Part shown: one piece after another, positions 40,648 through 49,725 of the stretch
Layout of the letters: each line of letters starts with the position of its first letter
Numbering within the stretch: position 1 is the first letter of the stretch
Source: Burkholderiales bacterium RIFOXYD12_FULL_59_19
GTDB lineage: Bacteria; Pseudomonadota; Gammaproteobacteria; Burkholderiales; Burkholderiaceae_C
Length of the DNA: 64,000 bases
Assembly: GCA_001771065.1 (NCBI GenBank)
Contig: MESQ01000069.1
Span: 28,108-92,107 of the forward strand
Direction of reading: 5' to 3'
The notes under the pieces: generated by a model
Databases searched by the model: none
What the model was told of the DNA's origin: nothing
Seen by the model: only the letters and a program-made list of their open reading frames with translations
Position numbers and translations under genes: made by a program

Positions 40648-40723
40648 GCGTGGCAGTCGGTACGGGCAGCCCCCGATTTCTGGTACCCCAGTATGAGGGG
40701 GCTGCCCGTACCGGCTGCCGCGC
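40648..40723. repeat. Palindromic element A: 27-bp arms with 22-nt loop; core shared with the element at 63.8 kb
   Basis: GCGTGGCAGTCGGTACGGGCAGCCCCC / GGGGGCTGCCCGTACCGGCTGCCGCGC, only two positions off perfect (both G-T); loop GATTTCTGGTACCCCAGTATGA. Confidence 0.85.
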
Positions 40724-40765
40724 AGCGAAGTCGCAAAACGCATGCAAAGTGAATTGAAAACCGCC

Positions 40766-41620
40766 TTACCGGTTGCGGCTCTGCATGAACACCAGTTTCT
40801 CAAACAGGCTCACATCCTGTTCGTTTTTCAGCAGCGCACCCACCAGCGGCGGCACCGCCACCTTGTCATCCTGGGTTTGCAGCGCCGAAAGCGGAATGTC
40901 TTGCGCCATCAGCAGTTTGAGCCAGTCGAGCAGTTCGCTGGTGGAGGGCTTCTTTTTTAAGCCCGGCAGGTTGCGCACGTCAAAAAACGTCTTCATGGCG
41001 GCACTGAGCAGCTCGGCTTTGAGGCCGGGAAAGTGCACGTCCACAATCTGTTTCATGGTGCTGGCATCGGGGAACTTGATGTAGTGGAAAAAGCAGCGCC
41101 GCAAAAAGGCGTCGGGCAGTTCCTTTTCGTTGTTGGACGTGATGAAGACCAGCGGCCGGTGTTTGGCGCGGATCAGTTCCCGCGTCTCGTAGCAGTAAAA
41201 CTCCATGCGGTCGATTTCACGCAGCAGGTCGTTGGGGAATTCGATGTCGGCCTTGTCGATCTCGTCAATCAGCAGCGCTACCGGCTGGTCGGCTGTAAAC
41301 GCTTGCCACAGTACACCCTTGACGATGTAGTTGTGGATGTTCTTGACCCGTTCACCGCCATCGACATCGGCCAGTTGCGAGTCGCGCAGTCGGCTCACCG
41401 CGTCATACTCGTACAAGCCTTGCTGCGCCTTGGTGGTCGACTTGATGTGCCATTGCAACAGCGGCAAATTGAGCGCGGTGGCGACTTCTTCGGCCAGCAT
41501 GGTTTTGCCGGTTCCGGGCTCGCCCTTCACCAGCAGCGGGCGTTGCAGGGTAATGGCCGCGTTCACTGACAGCATCAGGTCGTCGGTGGCGACGTAACTT
41601 TTGGTACCTTGGAATTTCAT
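40766..41620 (-). CDS. MoxR family AAA+ ATPase
   Basis: LLVKGEPGTGKTMLAEEVATAL Walker A, LLIDEIDKADIEFPNDLL Walker B. Confidence 0.94.
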   Translation of the reverse strand: MKFQGTKSYVATDDLMLSVNAAITLQRPLLVKGEPGTGKTMLAEEVATALNLPLLQWHIKSTTKAQQGLYEYDAVSRLRDSQLADVDGGERVKNIHNYIVKGVLWQAFTADQPVALLIDEIDKADIEFPNDLLREIDRMEFYCYETRELIRAKHRPLVFITSNNEKELPDAFLRRCFFHYIKFPDASTMKQIVDVHFPGLKAELLSAAMKTFFDVRNLPGLKKKPSTSELLDWLKLLMAQDIPLSALQTQDDKVAVPPLVGALLKNEQDVSLFEKLVFMQSRNR

Positions 41621-41785
41621 GGTGTGTGAAGGAAATGGGTGGTTTGGGGGCTTCTGACCCGAAATTTTTTGACGTTTCAGGGGGAAATATCGGGTTTACG
41701 CCATAAGGTGAGGGCGTGTTGGCTTTCTATAATTCGCTTGATATTTATCAATTTAAAAATGCCTCATACGGATTTTCTTAGCAAA

Positions 41786-42445
41786 ATGAAAAATTTTCTG
41801 TTAACTATGTCGGCCTTGGCGTTCACTTGTGCTGGCACCTTGAGCGCGCAGGCGCAAGACATCAACGGCGACGCGACGGCAGGCGCTCAAAAAAATGCGC
41901 TGTGCACAGGCTGCCATGGCATTCAAGGCTACCACATCGGGTTTCCTGAGGTGCACCAGGTGCCCAAAATTTCAGGCCAGGGGGCAGGCTATATCCGCGC
42001 CGCCTTGCACGCCTACAAGGCAGGGGAGCGCAAACACCCGTCCATGCGTACGCTGGCCAGCAGTTTGAGTGACCAGGACATTGCCGACCTGGCCGCCTAC
42101 TACGAATCCAATGGAACTGGCGTCAATTTGCCCGCCGCCGCGGCCGAGGGCTCAGCCAAAGCAGCTGAACTGCTCACCAAGGGGGGGTGCACCTCATGCC
42201 ATGGGCCCAATCTGAGCAAGCCCATCGACCCGTCCTACCCCAAAATTGCGGGTCAGCACGCCGACTATCTTTATGTGGCATTGCGCTCATACAAAATCAA
42301 CGACAAACCCTTGATTGGCCGCGCGCACCCGGTCATGGGCGGGATTGCCAAGCAGTTCTCCAGCAATGAGTTGAAAGTGTTGGCCGACTATGTGGCCAGC
42401 CTGCCCAGTGAGATGCAAACGGTACAGCGCAGCCGCTTCAAGTAA
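41786..42445 (+). CDS. Di-haem cytochrome c (c4-like)
   Basis: Signal peptide MKNFLLTMSALAFTCAGTLSAQAQ; two CxxCH motifs, CTGCHG and CTSCHG. Confidence 0.92.
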   Translation: MKNFLLTMSALAFTCAGTLSAQAQDINGDATAGAQKNALCTGCHGIQGYHIGFPEVHQVPKISGQGAGYIRAALHAYKAGERKHPSMRTLASSLSDQDIADLAAYYESNGTGVNLPAAAAEGSAKAAELLTKGGCTSCHGPNLSKPIDPSYPKIAGQHADYLYVALRSYKINDKPLIGRAHPVMGGIAKQFSSNELKVLADYVASLPSEMQTVQRSRFK

Positions 42446-42461
42446 ACCGTCCTTAGTCGTC

Positions 42462-42896
42462 CTAGTCCCGGGTGGCGTGGCGCTGCACACAGGCCACGTA
42501 GGTGTTGCCATCGGGCGCCAGGCCGTTGCGCTGGCTGTCCCAGAGCATTTGTCCCAGGCATTCCATGGCGGCATGGTGCGCGTCGTGCAGCGAGTCAAGC
42601 CGGTGCGTGAGCAATTCGACGGCTTGCTGGATCCCCCGCGGCTGGTCAATGCTGCATTGCTCGGTGATTGACAAATGCATCGACAAATGCAGGAAACAAC
42701 TGGTTTTTCCGTCTTCAGGCTGATCCATGCCTGCCAGTGCAGCATCCACATTGGCGAGTTCGGCGTGGTACTCGGGGTGCTCGTCAATCCACAGGCTGGC
42801 GATGGTTTCAATCGCCTCCATGGCCTGACCCGATTGGGCCTTGGCATAAACAGCACAAAAAAATTGGCGAACGTCGGCTTTGGATGGGGTAAACAT
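42462..42896 (-). CDS. DUF1841 family protein
   Basis: MFTPSKADVRQFFCAVYAKAQSGQAMEAIE...EHPEYHAEL. Confidence 0.8.
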   Translation of the reverse strand: MFTPSKADVRQFFCAVYAKAQSGQAMEAIETIASLWIDEHPEYHAELANVDAALAGMDQPEDGKTSCFLHLSMHLSITEQCSIDQPRGIQQAVELLTHRLDSLHDAHHAAMECLGQMLWDSQRNGLAPDGNTYVACVQRHATRD

Positions 42897-42922
42897 GATG
42901 TGTGAATTGTCGCCTGCGCCGG

Positions 42923-43579
42923 TCAATCCACCTGCCAGGCCGGCAATTGCCAGTTGCGCCACATGGCCAAGCCCCGCAGGCCAGCCGTGACCGCAACACA
43001 GGCCAGCAAAGCCAGCCATCCCGGCGCGCCCAGGGTCCACAAGCCCACATAGGTCCAGCCACCGGCAAAAGCACAGACGGCATAGGGGCGGTGGTCGCTG
43101 AAAGCGGTCGGAATCTGGTTGCAGACGATGTCGCGCAGCACGCCGCCAAAGACCCCGGTGATCAGACCCATCAACACCGCCACCAGCGCGGGCATGCCAC
43201 TCTGCAAGGCCTGATGCACTCCGGTGGCTGTAAACAGGCCCAGCCCCAGCGCGTCGGGCCACTCGATGGCTTTGCGCGTCAGTTCAAAATGGTGGCGGCG
43301 CATGAACAACATGGCCAGGGTACACAGGGCCAGCACGCCCCACAGCATTTCCATGTGGCGCACCCAGAAAAACGGCCGCGCATCCAGCAACAAGTCACGT
43401 AGCGTGCCGCCGCCGAAGGCAGCCAAAAACCCCACCACACACACGCCCACGGCATCCAGGCGCTTTTGCGCGGCCTCCAAAACCCCCGACAATGCGAAGG
43501 CCGCAGTGCCAGCAAGCTCCACCAGAAGCCGCAGGGTTTCACCCCACTGTTGAATGTTGTTGATGTTTGCGCTGTTCAT
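42923..43579 (-). CDS. Trimeric intracellular cation channel / UPF0126 family membrane protein
   Basis: FALSGVLEAAQKRLDAVGVCVVGFLAAFGGGTLRDLLLD. Confidence 0.9.
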   Translation of the reverse strand: MNSANINNIQQWGETLRLLVELAGTAAFALSGVLEAAQKRLDAVGVCVVGFLAAFGGGTLRDLLLDARPFFWVRHMEMLWGVLALCTLAMLFMRRHHFELTRKAIEWPDALGLGLFTATGVHQALQSGMPALVAVLMGLITGVFGGVLRDIVCNQIPTAFSDHRPYAVCAFAGGWTYVGLWTLGAPGWLALLACVAVTAGLRGLAMWRNWQLPAWQVD

Positions 43580-43596
43580 CCCCGAATTGTCACCCC

Positions 43597-44364
43597 ATGG
43601 TCTTGCCTGAAAATTTCCCATTCATCACCGACCCGTTTTTTTATGCCGTCACCATTCCTGCCGTGCTGCTGTTGGGGGTGAGCAAAAGTGGCTTTGGTGC
43701 GGGCTTTGGCTCGCTGGCGGTGCCCATGATGGCCTTGGCGGTGAGCGTGCCGCAGGCGGCTGCTATTTTGATGCCGGTGCTGCTGCTGATGGACGTGCTG
43801 GGCATGGCCGCGTTTCGCAAGGACTTTGACCTCAAGCTACTCAAGTTTTTGATTCCCTGTGGCCTGGTCGGTATTGTGGTGGGGGCCTTGTTGTTCAAGC
43901 TGCTGGATGCCCGGCTGGTGGCGGGCATCGTCGGGCTGTTCACGCTGCTGTTTTTGGCGCAGCGCCTGCTCTTTCCTCCCAAGGCCGACAGCCCGCCACC
44001 GCCGCGATGGCTGGGGGCAATCCTGACGGCAACGTCCGGCTTTACCAGCTTCATTGCGCACGCCGGTGGCCCGCCGGTGAATGCCTACATGATCCCGCTG
44101 CGCCTGTCGCCGATCCGCTTCACCGCAACCATGGCGTTCTTCTTTTTTGTCATCAACCTGGCCAAGTGGATTCCTTACGCCTGGCTGGGCCTGCTGGACT
44201 GGCGCAACTTTGCCACCTCGGTGGTGTTGTTGCCCCTGGCACCGATTGGCGTCTGGGTGGGGGTCAAACTGGCGCGGCGCATCAGTCAGGTACTTTTTTA
44301 CCGATTTTTGTACGTGGGAATGTTTTTGACTGGCGTCAAGCTGCTGTCAGATGCCGTGCGATGA
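43597..44364 (+). CDS. Sulfite exporter TauE/SafE family protein
   Basis: LLGVSKSGFGAGFGSLAVPMMALAVSVPQAAAILMPVLLLMD. Confidence 0.92.
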   Translation: MVLPENFPFITDPFFYAVTIPAVLLLGVSKSGFGAGFGSLAVPMMALAVSVPQAAAILMPVLLLMDVLGMAAFRKDFDLKLLKFLIPCGLVGIVVGALLFKLLDARLVAGIVGLFTLLFLAQRLLFPPKADSPPPPRWLGAILTATSGFTSFIAHAGGPPVNAYMIPLRLSPIRFTATMAFFFFVINLAKWIPYAWLGLLDWRNFATSVVLLPLAPIGVWVGVKLARRISQVLFYRFLYVGMFLTGVKLLSDAVR

Positions 44365-44481
44365 AGGTCTTGGCAATGCAGAGATGTTGTTTGCAGTTGA
44401 TTGGCGTAGGCTGGTGTTTGCCTGGCAGGACCTTAATGTTTTGACAAAATTTAAGTAAGTCACAAACAGGGAAGTGAAATT

Positions 44482-44623
44482 ATGGAATAACTGCGCTTTG
44501 CTTTTCTGTTTGCTGTCACGGCATTGACTGAAATCGTTGGCTATTGGCTCCCGTGGCGTATGCTCAGGCAAGGCAAAAGCCTTATGCAACTATTGCCTGC
44601 AGCGATTTTCTGCGTCTTTCTTA
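44482..44623 (+). pseudogene. Truncated YnfA/UPF0060 family remnant
   Basis: Frame from ATG 44482: ME*LRFAFLFAVTALTEIVGYWLPWRMLRQGKSLMQLLPAAIFCVFLK; matches the first ~45 residues of YnfA (cf. ATALCEIIGCFLPWLWL...LLPAGI), in-frame stop at codon 3, C-terminal half missing. Confidence 0.75.
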
Positions 44624-45421
44624 AGGCGAAGCGTCATCCGGCGAAGCCACTAGCAACTCTACGTGCAACTTTTCGAGTTCCTCGCGAATTCCTTGATCGA
44701 TGCCCGCATCCGTGATGATGCGCGTCACTTTGTCCAGATGGGCAATCCGGAAGATAGCCTGAGAGTGGAACTTCGACGAGTCCACGATGACGGTAACAGT
44801 CTGGGCTGCTTCGATGAAAGCTCGGTTCATGGCGGCTTCCTCTTGTGACAACATGGCGATACCACCCGAAGGTGAGATGCCATTGACGCCGAGAAACGCC
44901 GCTCGAACCGTAATGTCGTCAAACATGCCGGGAGCCGGACGACAAACCGAAGCCATTTTCTTGAAATCAACGGTGCCGGGTAAGAGATAGACGGAAGCGT
45001 TCTGGCTTCGTGCAAATTCCATCGCAACCGTCAAACCGTTCGTAACCACATGCAGATTGTGATGGCCACGCAAGGCCTCAGCAAAATGCCGTGATGTCGT
45101 GCCAGCATTTACCAAAATACAGTCGCCATCGGAAACATGCTGCGCAGCGAGCTCAGCAATCCCCCTTTTTTCCCGGATGTTTTCGCGCTCACGCTCCGCG
45201 TAGCTAATGCTTTCGTAGCGAGCCCAGCCCTCGGCAATCACTTCCCCAGAGACCGCACCACCACGGGTGCGCTCAACCAATCCACGTTCATGGAGTTCGA
45301 TAAGGTCACGTCGAATCGTAATGGGCGAGGTCTGAAACCTGTTGGCAAGCGCGTTGACCTCAACAACCCCTCCGCTGTGAAGCAGGGTAACGATTTCCTT
45401 GTGACGAGCGACTTTCAGCAT
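44621..45421 (-). CDS. DeoR/GlpR family transcriptional regulator
   Basis: RHKEIVTLLHSGGVVEVNALANRFQTSPITIRRDLIELHERGLVERTRGGAV; sugar-phosphate-sensor C-terminus. Confidence 0.93.
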   Translation of the reverse strand: MLKVARHKEIVTLLHSGGVVEVNALANRFQTSPITIRRDLIELHERGLVERTRGGAVSGEVIAEGWARYESISYAERERENIREKRGIAELAAQHVSDGDCILVNAGTTSRHFAEALRGHHNLHVVTNGLTVAMEFARSQNASVYLLPGTVDFKKMASVCRPAPGMFDDITVRAAFLGVNGISPSGGIAMLSQEEAAMNRAFIEAAQTVTVIVDSSKFHSQAIFRIAHLDKVTRIITDAGIDQGIREELEKLHVELLVASPDDASP

Positions 45422-45470
45422 GTGTGTCCTGTTGCTAAGTTTGGTTCATTAGATGCAAAAAGCGATCAAA

Positions 45471-45548
45471 TATGAACATTTAAATCATTTATTGTCATTA
45501 AAGTGACATTTAATGTTCGTAACATCAAATTTATGAACATAAATGAAC
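45471..45548. promoter_or_regulatory. Cluster of GAACAT/ATGTTC motifs in the divergent DeoR/HAD promoter (candidate DeoR operators)
   Basis: TGAACATTTAAAT, ACATTTAATGTTC, TATGAACAT, AATGAAC within 78 bp. Confidence 0.55.
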
Positions 45549-46267
45549 AATTCAAAGCCGTAATTTTTGATGTCGATGGTACCTTGTTTGATACATTGCC
45601 TTCGCTGTCGGCAGCTGCCAACGAGGTGCTTGCGAAAGCCGGTATGAGCGACGTTTCAATGTCACTCTTGCAATCGGCGCTCAACGAGGGCTTGAGGCCG
45701 ATGTTTCGCCAGGCCATCGCCTTGCAATCGGTGCCTGTCGATGCGGTGGCGGCGAGTCAACTCGAAATCGAGTGTATGGCCCATTATGGGCGGCGCTGGT
45801 TGTCGACGGCTCCTTTGTTTGCTGGTGTGACAGATGCATTGGCGGCACTCAAATTACGGGGACTGAAGCTGGGCATCTGTACCAATCGGGATCCTGCCTC
45901 GACCGAGGTTTTGCTGGCAGCGGCATCCATCACCGACTCTTTTGATGCCATCGTATGTCTCGGTGATACGCCTCTCCCTAAGCCTGCGGCAGACCCTTTG
46001 TTGCTTCTCATGGAGCGTCTGGCGGTGTCGCCCGCAGAGGTGTTGTATGTAGGCGATTCCGGCATGGACGCCTGCTGTGCCCAATTGTCGCGGGTTCGCT
46101 TTGCCGCCCATCTCGGGGGTTATGCCGAACAAGCTGGTGACTTGCTTCCCAACGTTCTGAGCTTTGGCGGATATGACCAACTCACAAGCTGGGTGCTCGA
46201 CCAACGCTCTGCTCTGTTTTCCCCCGTCAGCTTCACTTTGCCACGTCCCATCAACCTTTCTTATTGA
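45533..46267 (+). CDS. HAD superfamily hydrolase (phosphoglycolate-phosphatase-like), cytosolic
   Basis: VIFDVDGTLFDTLPSL, LGICTNRDP, PKPAADPLLLLMERL, YVGDSGMDACCA. Confidence 0.9.
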   Translation: MNINEQFKAVIFDVDGTLFDTLPSLSAAANEVLAKAGMSDVSMSLLQSALNEGLRPMFRQAIALQSVPVDAVAASQLEIECMAHYGRRWLSTAPLFAGVTDALAALKLRGLKLGICTNRDPASTEVLLAAASITDSFDAIVCLGDTPLPKPAADPLLLLMERLAVSPAEVLYVGDSGMDACCAQLSRVRFAAHLGGYAEQAGDLLPNVLSFGGYDQLTSWVLDQRSALFSPVSFTLPRPINLSY

Positions 46268-46280
46268 ATCAGGAGTACTT

Positions 46281-46448
46281 ATGAAACCCTTCTCATCACC
46301 AACCCGAGCGCTACGCCTCGGTCTTTCGCTTTCCTTGATTGCAGTCCTCACCGCTTGCGGGGGAGGAGGAACACTCGCCGACTCGGCTGCGCTCGCCGAC
46401 CGGGCCGCGCTCGCCGCCAAGACGCCAGTCATTCGCTGCGCCCCCTGA
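46281..46448 (+). CDS. Small putative lipoprotein with LAD(S/R)AA tandem motif
   Basis: MKPFSSPTRALRLGLSLSLIAVLTACGGGGTLADSAALADRAALAAKTPVIRCAP; lipobox LTAC. Confidence 0.6.
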   Translation: MKPFSSPTRALRLGLSLSLIAVLTACGGGGTLADSAALADRAALAAKTPVIRCAP

Positions 46449-46501
46449 TCCGCCCGGATCTAAAACCACCTTTCATTTTTCATCTTTAGGAGTACCAATT
46501 T

Positions 46502-48652
46502 ATGAGCATCGATCGCCGCAACTTCTTACGCATGAGCGCCAGCACTGGCGCCGCCGCCGCTGCATTTGCCGCGCTGCCCTTGAGCATCCGTAACGCCCTC
46601 GCCGTTGAACCCGCCGTTGAAACCGGCACCATCAAGGACCTTAAACACATTGTCATTCTGATGCAAGAAAATCGTGGCTTCGATCACTATTTCGGCACCA
46701 TGAAAGGTGTACGCGGGTTCGGCGACCGCTTTCCGGTACCACTCGAGAGTGGCAAGCCGGTCTGGTACCAGTCCAATGGCGCCGTCGAAATTGCGCCGTT
46801 TCATCTCGATCCGAAAAAATTCAACGCCTTGCTCGCGCCCAGTACGACACACAGTTTCGCAGACTCGCAGGCAGCGTGGAACCAGGGCAAGTTCGGTAAC
46901 TGGCCGAAGTACAAGAAAGACAATTCGATGGGTTACTACAAGCGGGAAGATATTCCGTTTCAGTTCGCTCTGGCCGAAGCTTTCACGATTTGTGACGCCT
47001 ATCATTGCTCGATCACATCCGGGACCGACCCAAATCGAATTCCCTTCTTTAGCGGTTCGAATTTCAATCCCGCGCTGGGTGCCCAGGGCATCAATTGCAC
47101 GGACACCGATGCGGAGCCCGTCAATGTGCGCTGCTGGATCGCCAACCCGGCCGTCGACAAATGGCCGGTACCGGGATACACCTACAAGGATACGGCGTTC
47201 AAGTGGCCGACACTTCCAGACCTTCTCGAACAAGCCGGCATCAGCTGGCGCATCTATCAGGACCCTAACGACAACTGGACCGGCGCGATGCACGGATGCC
47301 TCGCTTTCGAGAGCTTCAGAACGGCACAACCTGGTTCACCGATCTACAAGAACGGCATGTCACTCTGGACGCTTGACGACCTCGCCACAGACGTCAAGAA
47401 CGGCACTCTGCCGCAAGTATGCTGGGTGCTCCCGTCCCGGGTATTTTCCGAGCATCCCGGCGGACCATCCAGCCCTCTGAAAGGCAGCAACTTCACGGAA
47501 CAGGTGTTGAATGCACTGACCGCGAACACCGAGGTCTGGAGCAAGACGGCGTTCTTTTTGACCTTTGACGAGAACGACGGTCTGTTCGATCATGTGCCCC
47601 CGCCGGCTGTTCCGTCGTACAACCTGGACGGTACCCTGGCAGGGAAAGCCACTCTCAAGCTTGAGGGGGAGTACTTTTCGGACCCGGCAGGAAAATACAG
47701 GGATGCAACCGACACCATTTCGGGCAGCATTCGACCGTACGGGCTGAGCGCACGTGTCCCGATGTACGTGATTTCGCCCTGGAGCAAGGGCGGCTGGGTC
47801 ACGTCACAAGTGTTCGACCACACTTCCATGGGGATGTTTCTGGAAAAACGTTTCGGCATTACTGTTCCGAACGTCAGCCCGTGGCACCGTGCCGTCTGCG
47901 GCGACCTGACATCGGCGTTTGATTTCACGCATCCAGCCGATGCGGCGCTGCCAAAGTTACCCGATACCAGCAACTACGCCGTCCTTGACGCGCAGCAAAG
48001 ATCGATGCTGGCATATACCTTGCCGACGAAGCACCAGCCGCTGTTTCAGGAGTCTGGCACGCGCTTTTCGCGCAAGTTGCCTTACGAGTTGCATGTCAAC
48101 GCCGCCGTCAAGGCCGGCATCAGCGTTGAGCTGACTTTCGCCAACACGGGCACACAGGGTGCGGTGTATCACGTCTATGACAAGATGCATCTTGATCGCA
48201 TTCCGCGCCGCTATACCGTTGAAACCGGTAAAACGTTGACGGATATTTGGGACGTGTCGGCCGACAACGGCAAGCATGATTTGTGGGTGTACGGACCGAA
48301 CGGCTTTGTGCGCGTATTCAAGGATGATGCGGAAACTATCGCAAACGTGGCCAACCCGGAATGCCGTGTCTGCTACGACATCGCCAACGGTGATGTCTAC
48401 GTGAAATTCAGCAATACCGGGGAGCAAGCCTGCACGTTGACGATTAAGGACAATGCTTACGGCAACGAACCACGGGTGTCAAAGATCGAACCCGGCAAAG
48501 AAGTGGAGCAGAGCTGGTCGCTGCGCAAGAGTGGCAACTGGTATGACTTCAGCGTGACTGCCGACACACTCAATGGCTATACGCGCCGTTTTGCCGGCCG
48601 TGTCGAGACCGATCAACATGGGCTCAGCGACCCGGCGATGGGGACGGCTTAA
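46502..48652 (+). CDS. Phospholipase C, phosphocholine-specific type (Tat signal)
   Basis: Tat-like MSIDRRNFLRMSASTGAAAAAFAALPL; IKDLKHIVILMQENRGFDHYFGTMKGVRGFGDRF; C-terminal PLC repeat domains. Confidence 0.94.
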   Translation: MSIDRRNFLRMSASTGAAAAAFAALPLSIRNALAVEPAVETGTIKDLKHIVILMQENRGFDHYFGTMKGVRGFGDRFPVPLESGKPVWYQSNGAVEIAPFHLDPKKFNALLAPSTTHSFADSQAAWNQGKFGNWPKYKKDNSMGYYKREDIPFQFALAEAFTICDAYHCSITSGTDPNRIPFFSGSNFNPALGAQGINCTDTDAEPVNVRCWIANPAVDKWPVPGYTYKDTAFKWPTLPDLLEQAGISWRIYQDPNDNWTGAMHGCLAFESFRTAQPGSPIYKNGMSLWTLDDLATDVKNGTLPQVCWVLPSRVFSEHPGGPSSPLKGSNFTEQVLNALTANTEVWSKTAFFLTFDENDGLFDHVPPPAVPSYNLDGTLAGKATLKLEGEYFSDPAGKYRDATDTISGSIRPYGLSARVPMYVISPWSKGGWVTSQVFDHTSMGMFLEKRFGITVPNVSPWHRAVCGDLTSAFDFTHPADAALPKLPDTSNYAVLDAQQRSMLAYTLPTKHQPLFQESGTRFSRKLPYELHVNAAVKAGISVELTFANTGTQGAVYHVYDKMHLDRIPRRYTVETGKTLTDIWDVSADNGKHDLWVYGPNGFVRVFKDDAETIANVANPECRVCYDIANGDVYVKFSNTGEQACTLTIKDNAYGNEPRVSKIEPGKEVEQSWSLRKSGNWYDFSVTADTLNGYTRRFAGRVETDQHGLSDPAMGTA

Positions 48653-48698
48653 GCCAGTCCGGTCATCGCGTTTTACCCACTAGACAAGAGATTCAATC

Positions 48699-49646
48699 AT
48701 GTACCACAAACTATTTATCCGGGCCGTATTGGCAACTACATTAGCTGCCGCGGGACTGTTCGGCAGCGCGACCACCTTCGCCCAGGCGCAACACGATGGC
48801 AGCGCGACCACGCCTTTGCGCGTCATTCTGATCCCCGCCGATGGCGGCACTGAAGACGGCACCAAGAAAGATTTCGAACCGATCTTCGGCGCAATCAACC
48901 AGTCCACCGGCCTGAAATTCGATCTCAAGGTCGGACAGAGCTATGGGGCCGTGGTCGAGGCCATGTGCAATGGCGCCGCCGATATTGCCTGGTTTGGCCC
49001 GGCGAGCTATCTGCAGGCCCGCGGTCGCGGCTGTGCGGAATTGCTGGCGCTGGCGGTACGCCAGGGTGCCTCTGTGTATTACTCTGGCATCTTCGCCCGC
49101 ACCGACGCTGGCATTAATAATGTCAAGGACCTGAAGGGCAAGAAAATCGCATTGGGTGACGTCAACTCGACATCGAGCTTCAACGTGCCGGTGGCGATGA
49201 TGATCTCGGCAGGTGTCAATCCTGCAAAAGACGCTGGCATGATCAACATGGCCGGTACCCACGCCAACGTGATCAAGGCGCTGGCCGAGGGCCTGGTCGA
49301 TGCCGGTGGTGCCTCGTTCGACTCGTTCGAGAAAGCAGTCAATGCCAAGGCGATCGATCCGGCCAAAGTCAAGGTGCTTGTGAAGAGTGGGCCGATTCCG
49401 TATCCGCCGCTGGCCATGCACCCGAAGCTGACCGAGGCCGTGAAGACCAAGCTGCGCGATGCCTTCAACAACATCGACAAACTGCCCGGTATCACCAAGG
49501 ACCAGATCCGCGGCTATGGTGGCGGCAAGGTTGATGGCTACACGTCCAAGGTCAGTGAAGCCGACATGGCGGCCGCTGGAAAAATGTTCGAACTGGTCAC
49601 CGACCCGGTCAAGGTCGAGATCATGAAGAAAGCCGACAGCCGCTAA
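48699..49646 (+). CDS. phnD: Phosphonate/phosphite-type ABC transporter substrate-binding protein (PhnD family)
   Basis: LRVILIPADGGTEDGTKKDFEPIFGAINQSTGLKFDLKVGQSYGAVVEAMCNGAADIAWFGPASYL. Confidence 0.9.
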   Translation: MYHKLFIRAVLATTLAAAGLFGSATTFAQAQHDGSATTPLRVILIPADGGTEDGTKKDFEPIFGAINQSTGLKFDLKVGQSYGAVVEAMCNGAADIAWFGPASYLQARGRGCAELLALAVRQGASVYYSGIFARTDAGINNVKDLKGKKIALGDVNSTSSFNVPVAMMISAGVNPAKDAGMINMAGTHANVIKALAEGLVDAGGASFDSFEKAVNAKAIDPAKVKVLVKSGPIPYPPLAMHPKLTEAVKTKLRDAFNNIDKLPGITKDQIRGYGGGKVDGYTSKVSEADMAAAGKMFELVTDPVKVEIMKKADSR

Positions 49647-49725
49647 GCCAGCGCAGTTTCCACATCAGACCAGAACGGGCGGCGGCGCGATGCTACCGCC
49701 CGTATATCCATCCAAGAAGCTTGCC

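Noticed and set aside
40648-40723. Palindrome as an integron attC site
   Set aside because: No RYYYAAC/GTTRRRY core sites, no integrase, no cassette array; the conserved part is the loop, not the ends.
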